DNA of 64,000 bases, taken from NCBI RefSeq assembly GCF_001500315.1, contig NZ_LLER01000001.1, positions 99,140 through 163,139 on the forward strand, written 5' to 3'. This stretch comes from Staphylococcus auricularis (GTDB lineage Bacteria > Bacillota > Bacilli > Staphylococcales > Staphylococcaceae). Below are positions 27,752 to 37,257 of this stretch, piece after piece. The notes beneath the pieces were generated by a model. That model was not told the origin of the DNA and searched no databases. It saw only the letters and a list, made by a program, of their open reading frames with translations. The position numbers and the translations under genes are program-made. Numbering within the stretch: the stretch's first letter is position 1; the number at the start of each line of letters is the position of its first letter.

Positions 27752-27787
27752 AGAGAGGCCGAGCGCGACATTTAGCTCAACCTCTCT
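27752..27787 (+). other. Leader hairpin upstream of the panE-like gene
   Basis: AGAGAGG and GAGC (27752-27764) pair with GCTC and CCTCTCT (27775-27787) across a 2x2 internal loop and a 10-base apical loop. There is no T-run after it, and the ribosome site (AAAGGGTG) begins about ten bases later, so it is a structured 5' leader rather than a terminator. Confidence 0.5.
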
Positions 27788-27807
27788 ATCAGACAAAGGG
27801 TGATTCT

Positions 27808-28743
27808 ATGGAGAAAATTGCAGTTGCAGGTGCAGGCGCGATGGGCGGTCGCATTGGCACGATGATTAAACAAGCTGGTTACGATGTTACATTGATTGAT
27901 TATTGGGATGAACACGTAGCCCAAATTCAACAACATGGGGTTGAAATACAAACAGAAGATGACACATATCAATTAGATATCAAAGCCATTCATCCTCATG
28001 AAATCGACACACAGTATGATTTAATCATTATCCTTACGAAAGCCATGCAATCTGTCGAGATGTTACAAGACTTGAAACGGTATGATGCGATTAAACCGGA
28101 TACAGCAGTACTAACGATGATGAACGGTTTAGGACACCACGAGCGGTTCTCGCAAGTGATACCGATGTCACAAATCTTCCTAGCCGTCACAGTTTGGACT
28201 GCAGGTTTAAGAGGGCCTGGACAGTTATTGTTAGAAGGCACTGGTGGTATTGAATTGCAACGCGCAGATGGAGAAGCGGATGCACGAACTTCTGCTATTA
28301 ACGATATCTTCAATGATGCAGGACTCAATTCGACGATTAGTGAAGATGTCTTCCAATCTGTTTGGTCGAAAGCGACATTGAATAGTGTGGTAAATCCGTT
28401 ATGTACCATTCTTAATAAGCGCATTGGTGCATTTGCAGAATATGAAGCAACGCTTGACATGATTAAACCGATTATTAAAGAAATCGTCGCGGTCGCTGCT
28501 GCACGTGACGTTCAGTTAAGTGAAGATGCTTTAATCGACAAGATCGAAGCCACATACCCTGAGGAGACACAAGGCTTACATTATCCTTCGATGCATCAAG
28601 ACTTATATAGTGGACGTTATACGGAAGTGGATTATTTAAACGGGCAAATTGCAAAATACGGTGACGAACTCGGTATTGAAACACCGAACAACAAACTGTT
28701 AACACATCTTGTACATCAATTAGAATTATCCCACGTCGATTAA
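27808..28743 (+). CDS. 2-dehydropantoate 2-reductase-family protein (PanE/ApbA-like)
   Basis: A 311-residue NADPH-dependent ketoacid reductase. The start is ATG 27808 (MEKIAVAGAGAMGGRIG) behind AAAGGGTG; an upstream in-frame extension has no ribosome site and runs through the leader hairpin. The N-terminal Rossmann glycine motif is GAGAMGG. Family features are ILTKAMQ near residue 80, MMNGLGHHERF near 105, a catalytic-type Lys in WSKATLNSVVNPLCTI near 190, and a C-terminal helical domain with YPSMHQDLYSGRYTEVDYLNG. PanE reduces 2-dehydropantoate to pantoate for CoA synthesis, but many homologues act on other 2-oxo acids, and the ipdC gene 51 bp downstream points to 2-oxo acid metabolism. Confidence 0.8.
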   Translation: MEKIAVAGAGAMGGRIGTMIKQAGYDVTLIDYWDEHVAQIQQHGVEIQTEDDTYQLDIKAIHPHEIDTQYDLIIILTKAMQSVEMLQDLKRYDAIKPDTAVLTMMNGLGHHERFSQVIPMSQIFLAVTVWTAGLRGPGQLLLEGTGGIELQRADGEADARTSAINDIFNDAGLNSTISEDVFQSVWSKATLNSVVNPLCTILNKRIGAFAEYEATLDMIKPIIKEIVAVAAARDVQLSEDALIDKIEATYPEETQGLHYPSMHQDLYSGRYTEVDYLNGQIAKYGDELGIETPNNKLLTHLVHQLELSHVD

Positions 28744-28794
28744 ACTTAAAGATATATGTTACTATAAATCAATTTAAAAAGGCGGAATGAACAC

Positions 28795-30438
28795 ATGAAA
28801 AAGCGTATTGGAACTTATTTAATGGACTGTATCAGTACAGCAGGTGTAGAAAAGATTTTTGGTGTGCCTGGTGATTTCAACTTAGCTTTTTTAGATGACA
28901 TCGTGGCACATCCAGATGTGGAATGGGTAGGTAACACGAACGAACTCAACGCAAGTTATGCTGCAGATGGTTATGCACGCATGAAAGGTCTCTCAACATT
29001 AGTGACTACATTTGGCGTAGGTGAATTAAGTGCTGTGAATGGGATCGCAGGTTCTTATGCAGAACGTGTACCAGTATTAGCAATTACAGGTGCGCCAACC
29101 ACAGCATTAGAAAGCGCTGGAAAATATGTGCACCATTCACTTGGTGAAGGTACTTTCGACGATTACAGAAACATGTTTAAATATATCACAGCTGCACAAG
29201 GTTATATTACGCCGGAAAATGCAACGACTGAAATTCCACGTTTAATCAATGCTGCACTTGCAGAAAAACGTCCGGTACACATGCATTTACCGATTGATAC
29301 GGCTACGACAGAAATCGAAGTCGATGCGCCTTATCAATTACCTGAAGCACAAACTGAAGATGTCAGCGACTATGTTTCAGCAGTTCAACAACAATTAGAA
29401 CAAGCGAAACAACCTGTCATTTTAACAGGTCACGAAATTAATAGCTTTGGTTTACATGAACAGTTAGAACAATTTGTAGAGAAAACACATCTTCCTGTAG
29501 CCCAATTATCATTAGGTAAAAGTGCTTTTAACGAAGAAAGCGAGTACTACATGGGCGTCTATGATGGTGAAGTAGCAGAAGATGATTTAAGACAATATGT
29601 CGATGGTTCAGACTTGATTTTACTCATCGGTGCAAAATTAACAGACTCTGCAACAGCAGGATTCTCATATCAGTTTGATGATGCAAACGTTGTGAATTTA
29701 AATCACCGCAACTTTAAACTCGGAGATCGCGTCAGTGACGAAATTGCGCTTCCTGATTTATTACAAGGTTTACTCGATATCGATTATGTGGCTGATGTAT
29801 CATTCCCAGACCACAAAGCGGCTTACGACGATGATTATGAAATCAACGATGAACCATTAACGCAACAAACATACTTCAAGTTGATGCAACAATTTATTCA
29901 ACCGAATGATGTCATTATCGCTGACCAAGGTACTTCATTCTTTGGCGGTTATGATTTAACCTTATCTGCGAATAATAAATTTATCGGCCAAGCACTATGG
30001 GGCTCTATCGGTTATACATTACCTGCAACACTCGGTACGCAAATCGCTGATCCATCACGTCGTAGCGTGTTACTCATCGGCGAAGGATCATTACAACTTA
30101 CAGTACAATCTATTGCGACAATGATTCGCCAAGATATCAAACCTGTACTCTTCGTCATTAACAATGATGGTTATACTGTTGAACGTAAAATCCACGGTGA
30201 GAAAAAACCGTACAACGATATCAGTATGTGGGACTATCAAATGTTACCTGCTGTCTTCGGTGGAAAAGATACAGTGAAAGTACATGACGTTCAAACAAGC
30301 CAAGATCTTAAAACAGCTATGGATACAATAAACGATGATGCATCACACATGCACTTTGTCGAAGTGAAAATGACGAAAGATGATGCACCCGCTAAATTAA
30401 ATAAAATCGCTAAATCATTCGCTAATCAAAATAAATAA
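28795..30438 (+). CDS. ipdC: Thiamine-diphosphate-dependent 2-oxo acid decarboxylase, IpdC-like
   Basis: A 547-residue decarboxylase of the pyruvate/indolepyruvate/phenylpyruvate decarboxylase group, which releases CO2 from a 2-oxo acid and yields an aldehyde. The N-terminal PYR domain has FGVPGDFNLAFLD and the activating Glu in NELNASYAADGYAR near residue 48. The HH pair is present in YVHHSLGEGTF near 114. The C-terminal PP domain has the ThDP/Mg motif GEGSLQLTVQSI through NNDGYTVE near 430-465 (GEGS replaces the more common GDGS). The start ATG 28795 follows AAAGGCGG. It is likely co-transcribed with the panE-like gene. IpdC is the staphylococcal name; the substrate (indolepyruvate or a branched 2-oxo acid) is not fixed by sequence. 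Confidence 0.85.
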   Translation: MKKRIGTYLMDCISTAGVEKIFGVPGDFNLAFLDDIVAHPDVEWVGNTNELNASYAADGYARMKGLSTLVTTFGVGELSAVNGIAGSYAERVPVLAITGAPTTALESAGKYVHHSLGEGTFDDYRNMFKYITAAQGYITPENATTEIPRLINAALAEKRPVHMHLPIDTATTEIEVDAPYQLPEAQTEDVSDYVSAVQQQLEQAKQPVILTGHEINSFGLHEQLEQFVEKTHLPVAQLSLGKSAFNEESEYYMGVYDGEVAEDDLRQYVDGSDLILLIGAKLTDSATAGFSYQFDDANVVNLNHRNFKLGDRVSDEIALPDLLQGLLDIDYVADVSFPDHKAAYDDDYEINDEPLTQQTYFKLMQQFIQPNDVIIADQGTSFFGGYDLTLSANNKFIGQALWGSIGYTLPATLGTQIADPSRRSVLLIGEGSLQLTVQSIATMIRQDIKPVLFVINNDGYTVERKIHGEKKPYNDISMWDYQMLPAVFGGKDTVKVHDVQTSQDLKTAMDTINDDASHMHFVEVKMTKDDAPAKLNKIAKSFANQNK

Positions 30439-30448
30439 TAGACTTTCA

Positions 30449-30490
30449 AGCAGTCTTCGGGTTGTCTAGCCGGAGACTGCTTTCTCTCTT
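30449..30490 (+). terminator. Rho-independent terminator of ipdC
   Basis: AGCAGTCTTCGG (30449-30460) pairs with CCGGAGACTGCT (30470-30481) with one mismatch, followed by a T/C-rich tract. Confidence 0.85.
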
Positions 30491-30650
30491 TTAATCGGCA
30501 TTTTGCCGCGCTTTTGACATTTTACTGGATACTTCTTTCTTCATACTCCTTGAATCATAATGAACATATTAATTGTTAAGATCAAAAAGTGGATAAAATT
30601 CTCATTTTTAATATAAAAAGATAAATTTATTCATTATGATGTTCATAACA

Positions 30651-30679
30651 TTGTACAAGGGGAAAGAGTTCTCTATAAT
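30651..30679 (+). promoter_or_regulatory. Sigma-A promoter of the cardiolipin synthase gene
   Basis: -35 TTGTAC (30651-30656), a 17-bp spacer and -10 TATAAT (30674-30679). It leaves a leader of about 130 bases before the start codon, with a TGTGTATACACA palindrome inside. The AT-rich 30491-30650 stretch shows no gene. Confidence 0.75.
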
Positions 30680-30818
30680 AATGATTGTACATATGCCCAA
30701 AATGGGTACTGAATGTGTATACACACCTTAAGTTCAACTGAAGATGCACCACATAGATACATACTTTTCGCATCTCAAGCAGCTTAAGTCAGGACCATAT
30801 TTATGAAGAGGTGAGCCA

Positions 30819-32304
30819 ATGCATATCGTGTTTGACCCAGGTATTAGTCTGGTTTACAGAATTGTTTTAATCTGTTTCTTAGTATTGAATATCTTTTTAG
30901 CAGCGGTCATCGTATTTTTAGACCGTGATCGCCGAGACGCTACAGCAACATGGGCATGGTTACTATTACTCTTTGTCATGCCAATCTTTGGTTTTATTTT
31001 ATATATGTTTGTCGGCCGTGCACTCAGAATGAGACGTAAAAAACAAGTCTCCGGAGAGGCAATCGAAGACGCCCTGGATAGGGTGGATGAACAACTTGAA
31101 AATTATAAAAATGATGAATTTACGACTAAAAATGACATCGTGAGTAAACATAGCGATATCGTTCAGATGTTGCTGCACGATCAAATGTCATTCTTAACTG
31201 AAACAAATAAAGTCGACCTTTATACAGATGGTCATGATTTATATGATCAATTTAAAGAAGACTTACGTAACGCCAAAGACTACATCCATCTAGAGTATTG
31301 CAAATTTGAAATGGATGGCTTAGGTACTGAGGTAAGAGAAATTTTAGAACAAAAAGCACAAGAAGGATTAGAAGTTAAAGTACTTTACGATTCTGTCGGT
31401 ACGAAAAGTGTGAAGAAACATACCTTTGATCGCTTAAAAGAATTAGGCGGACAAGTTGAAGCATTCTTTGATTCTAAGATTCCACTCATTAACTTCCGTA
31501 TTAATAACCGAAACCACCGTAAGATTTTAGTCGTCGATGGTAAGATTGGTTACGTCGGTGGCTTTAATATCGGTGATGACTATCTTGGTCTCAACGAAAA
31601 AAATGGGTTATTGGAGAGATACGCATTTACGCGTTCGCGGTGATGGTGTGGATGCATTACAACTTAGCTTTATTCAAGATTGGAACTCTCAAGCAGATCG
31701 AGAACAACTTGAATTCAATAAAAAATACTTCCCACCGAATCCACATGATGATGGTGACGTCGCAATGCAAATTGCGTTAAGTGCACCTGATGAAACATGG
31801 CATCAAATTGAATTTGGTTACATGAAACTGATCATGAGTGCGAAAGAATCTATCCGTATTCATAGTCCATACTTTATTCCAGACCGCGGTTTCATTAATG
31901 CATTACGTATTGTTGCTAAAGCGGGTGTTGATGTGACAATTATGATTCCTTGTAAACCGGACCATCCGTTAGTTTACTGGGCAACATGGGATAGCGTGGC
32001 ACAACTCATCAAGGATGGTATCAAAGTATATACATATGATAATGGATTTCTTCATTCTAAAACCATGGTCATTGATAATGAAGTTGCGAGTGTTGGTTCT
32101 GCTAGTATGGATTTACGTAGCTTCGAACTCAACTTTGAAATCAATGCCTTCGTTTATAATGAAAAACTCGCGCGCCAATTGAGTGAAGCCTTCGATAACG
32201 ACATTAAGAAAAGTACACAACTTACAGAAGAACGTTACGAAAATCGTTCTAACTGGATTAAATTCAAAGAGGCAATTGCGAAACTCATCTCACCATTACT
32301 TTAA
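30819..32304 (+). pseudogene. cls: Cardiolipin synthase, frameshifted in an A7 tract
   Basis: A phospholipase D-superfamily enzyme that condenses two phosphatidylglycerols to cardiolipin and glycerol in the membrane. Two N-terminal membrane helices (about 12-32 and 45-65) precede the first HKD motif (NHRKILVVDGKIGYVGG). The second HKD motif (LHSKTMVIDNEVASVGS) is in another frame. The break is the seven A at 31597-31603: with six, the sequence reads GLNEKMGYWRDTHLRV, as the family expects; with seven, it reads NEKNGLLE and stops at 31643. Without correction only a half enzyme with one HKD motif is made, which would be inactive because both are needed. The repaired product is about 494 residues, normal for Cls. 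Promoter and terminator are intact. Confidence 0.85.
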
Positions 32305-32328
32305 TGAAAAAACATATTTTAAACATAA

Positions 32329-32370
32329 AAAACCAGCGGTACGCTCAATCAGCGCCGCTGGTTTTGTTTT
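32329..32370. terminator. Bidirectional terminator between cls and the PTS-IIC-like gene
   Basis: AAAACCAGCGG (32329-32339) and CCGCTGGTTTT (32355-32365) form a perfect 11-bp stem, with a second stem CGCT/AGCG inside. Plus-strand T-runs follow; the minus side also has a T-run. Confidence 0.88.
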
Positions 32371-32375
32371 ATCTA

Positions 32376-33383
32376 TTAATCGACAATATCTAATTGATGG
32401 TCGCCTGCTTTAATCCAGTTTTGATGGAACATGATTTTATATAACAAGAAGCTAACGACTGCTGGTAAGATCACATGGAAAATTGCGATGAGGATTCAAG
32501 TATCTAACGTACCGCCCATCACTTTGATTGTCATAATTTGACCAACAAAACCACTCGTACCCATACCTGCACCTGCAGCGTTATTCGTCATAGGGAAGAG
32601 TGTCGTCATAATCGGTGCGATGATGGCACTAGCCAAAGTTGGCGGCACTAAGATTAACGGATGTTTTAAGATATTCGGAACTTGCAACATGCTTGTGCCA
32701 ATACCGACAGAAATGAGTGAACTCCAACCGTTATCTTTATAACTGTTAACCGCAAAGCCGACCATTTGTGAACAACAGCCAATTGCTGCGGCACCGGCTG
32801 CTAAACCACTTAAATCTAACATTAATGCGAGGGCTGCACTAGAGATTGGTGCTGTTAGTGCAAGACCAAAGATAACTGCGACGATGATACCCATGATGAA
32901 AGGTTGTTGGTCTGTCGCGGCATTAATGATGCCACCAAGTGCAGTCATGAGACTGTTTAAGATTGGACCGAAAAGCAATGCGATCGCACCGCCACCGATA
33001 ATTGTTGCCATAGGCGCGACAATGATGTCGATTTTTGTTTTGCCTGCATAAAACTGACTTAATTCTACGATGACAAGGGTTGCTATGTATGCTCCGACTG
33101 CGCCACCACCAAATGTGTCAAAACCTAATGTCCCTACGATGGCACAGGAATAAATGACGAGCGGCTTAGCGCCCAGACCATGTGCTATGGCAACCCCAAT
33201 CGCTGCTCCTGTTAAACTACCCGCAACTTCACCGATATCTGCTAAAAAGCTGAGGTTCAGTTGTGGTATCAGTGTTTGATTTCCAATGGTTTCAAGAATA
33301 AGGCCGATGATCAGTGAGCCGAATAGCCCAAAGGTCATGTAACTCAGTGCCTCTATGAACCATCTATTTAAATATTTAACCAT
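32376..33383 (-). pseudogene. PTS IIC-like membrane protein with premature in-frame stop
   Basis: A highly hydrophobic protein of about 335 codons with eight to ten membrane segments, including GSLTGAAIGVAIAHGLGAKP and NNAAGAGMGTSGFVGQIMTI, the pattern of the PTS_IIC-type family found in staphylococci without attached IIA/IIB domains. The start is ATG 33383 (MVKYLNRWF) behind GGGGTGG. The frame is stopped by TGA at 32496-32498 after MGGTLDT, but the same frame continues with ILIAIFHVILPAVVSF, a further membrane helix, to TAA at 32376-32378. A TGG-to-TGA change would explain it. The truncated product loses the last helix and tail (about 39 residues). The transported substrate is unknown. Confidence 0.72.
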
Positions 33384-33569
33384 TTTAATTAACCACCCCA
33401 AAGTTTAGATTTAATAAATAAATTGATATAAGTATAACACTACCCGTGTAAAGTTACAAAACAGTTTTTCACAATTTTAAAACAACTTTCAAAAAACGTT
33501 GTGCATCTCCTTATGAAAGTGATTAAAATGGAGTGCGATAAAGATATAACCTTATTAATAAATAGGGGG

Positions 33570-33614
33570 ACATTCGTACCTATTTCTTAAAAATGGGTAC
33601 GAAGATGTTTTTTC
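33570..33614 (+). terminator. Orphan terminator-like hairpin (possible small RNA 3' end)
   Basis: ACATTCGTACC pairs with GGTACGAAGATGT with a small bulge, followed by T6 on the plus strand. No plus-strand gene reaches it; cls already has its own terminator. A possible promoter (TTGTGC at 33499, TAAAAT at 33524, 19-bp spacer) would give a transcript of about 80 bases. The rest of 33384-33636 is AT-rich without a gene. Confidence 0.4.
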
Positions 33615-33636
33615 AACTTCACAAATTATCTTAAAA

Positions 33637-33687
33637 CAAAAAAGTGGAACAGAACCACTAGCGAGTAAACCAGGAGTCTGTTCCACT
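33637..33687 (-). terminator. Rho-independent terminator of fda
   Basis: AGTGGAACAGA (33643-33653) and TCTGTTCCACT (33677-33687) form a perfect 11-bp stem. On the minus strand it is followed by a T-run (33637-33642). Confidence 0.88.
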
Positions 33688-33724
33688 CTATATTGTATCA
33701 AGTTATAGGATGCGATGTGTAAAA

Positions 33725-34615
33725 TTAATTTTTATTGACTGAAGCATCGTAGATAGAATCAATTGTATCTGCTAAGACTTGATTGAATTCTTCTTCTGAT
33801 TGATCGACGTTTAAATCATTGATTAACGCACGAGAGAAGCTTGCGATTAAGCCGTCGTTCGATTTAAGTAATTTGTTCGCATCTTCTCTGCTGTAACCAC
33901 CAGATAATGCAACGACACGTACCACGTTAGGGTGGTTGATTAATTCGTTGTATTGATTTGCTTTAGTTGGAATAGATAATTTCAACATGACATATTGATC
34001 CTCATCTAATTGATCTAATTCTTTTTTGATTGCTTCAGCTAAATAAGCTTCGATTTCTTCTTTTTGTTCGCTGTGAATGTTAACTTCAGGTTCAATGATT
34101 GGAACTAAATCTTTAGCGATGATTTCTTTAGCGATCACAAATTGTTGATGCACAACTTGATCGATACCTTCTTTATTGAATTCTAAGATATTAGAACGCA
34201 TTTTTGTACCGAAGATTTTATGATCGTTTGCGCGAGATAATAATGTATCTAAGTCAGAAATAGGTTTCATTAATTGAACACCGTCTTGTTGTTCAGCTAA
34301 ACCTTTATCTACTTTTAAGAAAGGAACGATGCCTTTATCAGCTAAGTAGTCACCAGTATGTTTACCTTCTACTTCGCGATCCATTGTTTGTTCGAAAAGA
34401 ATCGCACCAAGGATTTTATCGCCATTAAATGATGGTGATGTTACGATGCGTGTACGCATTTCGTGTACGAGGGTAAACATTTCATCATCGTTGCTATATT
34501 GATCTTCAGCAACGCCGTAATCAGCTAACGCTTTAGGTGTACTACCGCCGCTTTGGTCTAATGCAGCAATGAATCCTTTGCCGTTTTTAATTTTGTCGAA
34601 TTGTTCTTTATTCAT
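33725..34615 (-). CDS. fda: Class I fructose-bisphosphate aldolase
   Basis: A 296-residue glycolytic enzyme that splits fructose 1,6-bisphosphate through a Schiff base. The N-terminus has [17 protein letters not shown]; the acid/base-rich segment [12 protein letters not shown] is near residue 172; the Schiff-base Lys is Lys212 in VMLKLSIPT; the phosphate loop is [15 protein letters not shown] near 245. This is the metal-independent type used by staphylococci. The ATG at 34615 has GGAGTG upstream and a good promoter. The gene is monocistronic. Confidence 0.95.
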   Translation of the reverse strand: MNKEQFDKIKNGKGFIAALDQSGGSTPKALADYGVAEDQYSNDDEMFTLVHEMRTRIVTSPSFNGDKILGAILFEQTMDREVEGKHTGDYLADKGIVPFLKVDKGLAEQQDGVQLMKPISDLDTLLSRANDHKIFGTKMRSNILEFNKEGIDQVVHQQFVIAKEIIAKDLVPIIEPEVNIHSEQKEEIEAYLAEAIKKELDQLDEDQYVMLKLSIPTKANQYNELINHPNVVRVVALSGGYSREDANKLLKSNDGLIASFSRALINDLNVDQSEEEFNQVLADTIDSIYDASVNKN

Positions 34616-34651
34616 TTCTTACTTTCACTCCTCTGTTTCCTATTTACCTAC

Positions 34652-34680
34652 AGTATGATAAAAATGAGAGCATAACGCAA
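34652..34680 (-). promoter_or_regulatory. Promoter of fda
   Basis: On the minus strand, -35 TTGCGT (34680-34675), a 17-bp spacer and -10 CATACT (34657-34652), about 37 bp before the start. The AT-rich gap 34681-35075 has two copies of AAAAAACATAAATAAA about 99 bp apart and no gene. Confidence 0.6.
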
Positions 34681-35075
34681 CTGCTTTCCCTTAATATTTT
34701 GAATTTTTGTATGAACCGCATAAGCATGCGCATTTTGCAGCTTAAAAAACATAAATAAAAGGCCGCTAAATCTAAAAATTATATAACCAATCAAAGAACA
34801 TGCAATTTCATAAAATAGTAGAAATGATTACGACGCCTCATCAAAAAACATAAATAAATTTAAATGCATATATTGTGTATATAGATGCAAAAATCACTTA
34901 GGTTTAATTTACTAAAATTCATTAAATATAAAATTAACAATACTTTTGATCATTCTGACCCACTTTTATATAACAATTTAATATATAAATATTCATTATA
35001 AATATCTATATTTTATGAAGCCAATTTGCAAGAATTCTAATTATTAGTTACCCTTTATGTTTGTAAAGACCATAT

Positions 35076-35099
35076 ATAAAACTATTAATAGTTTTATAG
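35076..35099. promoter_or_regulatory. Perfect 24-bp palindrome upstream of the choline transporter
   Basis: TATAAAACTATT is followed at once by its exact reverse complement, giving a loop-free 24-bp palindrome that ends 30 bp before the start codon. Its position and symmetry suggest an operator for a dimeric repressor of choline uptake. Confidence 0.6.
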
Positions 35100-35129
35100 T
35101 TACATATTTTCTATAAGGGGTGCTGATAA

Positions 35130-36767
35130 GTGAATAAGAAAAGTAAAATCATGGACTGGCCGACCTTTATAGGATCCGTCATTATATTACTTATGGCTGT
35201 AATACCGATGATGGTCTTCCCTAAAGCGAGTGAAGATGTCATTACTGGTCTTAATGATATGATATCTAACTCGATCGGTGCAGTGTACTTACTCTTAGGA
35301 TTAGTTATTCTTGCTTTCGTATTATACATAGCTTTTGGTAAATACGGTAAAGTTACACTTGGTAAATCCACTGATCGCCCTGAATTCAATGACTTCAGTT
35401 GGGCTTCAATGCTTTTCTGTGCTGGTATCGGTTCAGATATTTTATACTGGGGTGTCATCGAATGGGCATTCTACTATCAAGTGCCGCCACTCGGTGCAGA
35501 TGGTATGACAGATGAAGCGTTAGACCTTGCAACCATGTATGGTATGTTCCACTGGGGACCTATCGCATGGGCAATCTACGTATTACCTGCCTTACCGATC
35601 GCATATTTAGTTTTCGTTAAAAAACAACCGGTTTATAAAATCAGTCAAGCTTGCCGACCAATCCTCAAAGGTCAAACCGACAAATTGCTCGGTAAAATCG
35701 TTGACGTTTTATTCATCTTCGGTTTACTCGGCGGTGCCGCAACATCATTAGCACTTGGTGTACCATTAATTTCTTCAGGTATCGAACGCTTAACTGGTTT
35801 AGATGCCGATAACATGGTCATGCGCAGTGCGATTCTTTTAACAATTACAGTTATTTTCGCAATTAGTTCATACACAGGATTGAAAAAAGGGATTCAAAAA
35901 TTAAGTGACGTCAACGTTTGGTTATCATTCTTCTTACTTATTTTTGTATTCGTTGTCGGTCCTACAGTATTTATTATGGAAACGACGGTAACAGGCTTCG
36001 GTAACATGTTGAAAAACTTCTTCCAAATGGCTTCATGGTTAGAACCATTTGGCGGTATCGGTGGTCGTGAAAAAACAGGCTTCCCACAAGACTGGACAAT
36101 CTTCTACTGGTCATGGTGGATTGTTTACGCACCATTTATCGGACTCTTTATCGCTCGTATTTCTAAAGGTCGTACATTAAAAGAAGTCATCCTTGGTACG
36201 ATCGTGTACGGTACATTAGGTTGCGTATTATTCTTCGGTATCTTTGGTAACTATGCAGTTTACTTACAATTGACTGGTCAATTCGACGTGATCAATTTCT
36301 TAAACAGTCATAGTACTGAAGCAACTATCATCGAGGTTATGCACCAATTACCTGCACCAACATTTATCATTATATTATTCTTAATTTCAGCATTCTTATT
36401 CTTGGCAACAACATTCGACTCAGGTTCTTATATCTTAGCCGCAGCTACACAAAACAAAGTGCTCGGTGAACCATTAAGAGCGAACCGTTTATTCTGGGCT
36501 TTCGCATTATGTTTATTACCATTCTCACTTATGTTAGTAGGTGGGGACCAAGCCCTAGACGTACTGAAAACAGCATCATTACTGGCGAGTGTGCCTCTGA
36601 TAGTCATATTCGTCATCATGATGATATCGTTCTTACAAACCTTGTCGGGCGACCGGCTTAAACTACAACGGCGAGCCGATAAGTATAAAGATATAGAACG
36701 ACGGTCGTTACGGATTGTCCAAGTTCGTGAAAGTCATGACGACGAAGAACACGATGATAATTTATAA
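35130..36767 (+). CDS. cudT: BCCT-family choline/betaine transporter (CudT/BetT-like)
   Basis: A 545-residue membrane protein with 12 predicted helices. Family signatures include FSWASMLFCAGIGSDILYWG near residue 90-110 and the tryptophan-rich substrate region DWTIFYWSWWIVYAPFIGLFIARISKGRT near 325-350. The GTG start at 35130 follows AAGGGGTG. BCCT transporters import choline or glycine betaine with Na+ or H+. The betB-betA genes downstream convert choline to glycine betaine, so choline is the likely substrate. The charged C-terminal tail rich in Asp, Glu and His may sense osmolarity, as in related carriers. No cudC-type regulator gene is present between this gene and betB. Confidence 0.88.
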   Translation: MNKKSKIMDWPTFIGSVIILLMAVIPMMVFPKASEDVITGLNDMISNSIGAVYLLLGLVILAFVLYIAFGKYGKVTLGKSTDRPEFNDFSWASMLFCAGIGSDILYWGVIEWAFYYQVPPLGADGMTDEALDLATMYGMFHWGPIAWAIYVLPALPIAYLVFVKKQPVYKISQACRPILKGQTDKLLGKIVDVLFIFGLLGGAATSLALGVPLISSGIERLTGLDADNMVMRSAILLTITVIFAISSYTGLKKGIQKLSDVNVWLSFFLLIFVFVVGPTVFIMETTVTGFGNMLKNFFQMASWLEPFGGIGGREKTGFPQDWTIFYWSWWIVYAPFIGLFIARISKGRTLKEVILGTIVYGTLGCVLFFGIFGNYAVYLQLTGQFDVINFLNSHSTEATIIEVMHQLPAPTFIIILFLISAFLFLATTFDSGSYILAAATQNKVLGEPLRANRLFWAFALCLLPFSLMLVGGDQALDVLKTASLLASVPLIVIFVIMMISFLQTLSGDRLKLQRRADKYKDIERRSLRIVQVRESHDDEEHDDNL

Positions 36768-36781
36768 CGCGATATGATTTG

Positions 36782-36824
36782 ACGGCGAAACCTTATAATA
36801 TTTGAGGTTTCGTCGTTTTTTTTG
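36782..36824 (+). terminator. Rho-independent terminator of cudT
   Basis: ACGGCGAAACCT (36782-36793) pairs with AGGTTTCGTCGT (36805-36816) with one G-T pair, followed by T7. It separates cudT from betBA. The 36825-37172 stretch is AT-rich, with no gene or RNA recognised. Confidence 0.9.
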
Positions 36825-37172
36825 GAAAATGAAATCCATTCACGCTCAGGTTTACCTTTTATCACATAGATTTGTCATTGTTTGACTTATCATAGAATGC
36901 TTGTTACAGATAACAATTGTAATCCACTTTGAAAAGCAAACATCATAAGTGGGTAACGTGTCATCAAATCCGAATGATAGAATGATGAGTTTCATGTAAA
37001 TTGTGTTAGATATTTTATGTAAGTGGTATAGAAATAAAGTAACGTTTACATTGTTTGAGTATTCAATAGCGTACACCATTTAACGTCATAATCTTTGACG
37101 CATAGTACATAGCCATAGCGGTCGTAGCGCAGCTTAAAGACGCTTCAGTCCCGCGTGAATAGTCAGCACAAG

Positions 37173-37202
37173 TTGACATCATTTTTCGGCATATGCTACT
37201 AT
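37173..37202 (+). promoter_or_regulatory. Promoter of betBA
   Basis: -35 TTGACA (37173-37178), an 18-bp spacer and an extended -10 TGC-TACTAT (37194-37202). It gives a leader of about 50 bases. Confidence 0.75.
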
Positions 37203-37217
37203 GGTATAGATAAATTC

Positions 37218-37235
37218 GTTAAATAAAAATTTAAC
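37218..37235. promoter_or_regulatory. Inverted repeat just downstream of the betBA promoter
   Basis: GTTAAAT and ATTTAAC are perfect arms around AAAA. It begins about 15 bp after the -10 box, where a repressor would block RNA polymerase. Its sequence differs from the palindrome before cudT. Confidence 0.55.
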
Positions 37236-37257
37236 AAACTTAACGGAGGGTGATTTG

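Noticed and set aside
36852..37079. A 75-codon minus-strand ORF in the cudT-betB gap, considered as a remnant of a cudC regulator
   Set aside because: The translation has no helix-turn-helix or GbsR-like segment and no ribosome site.
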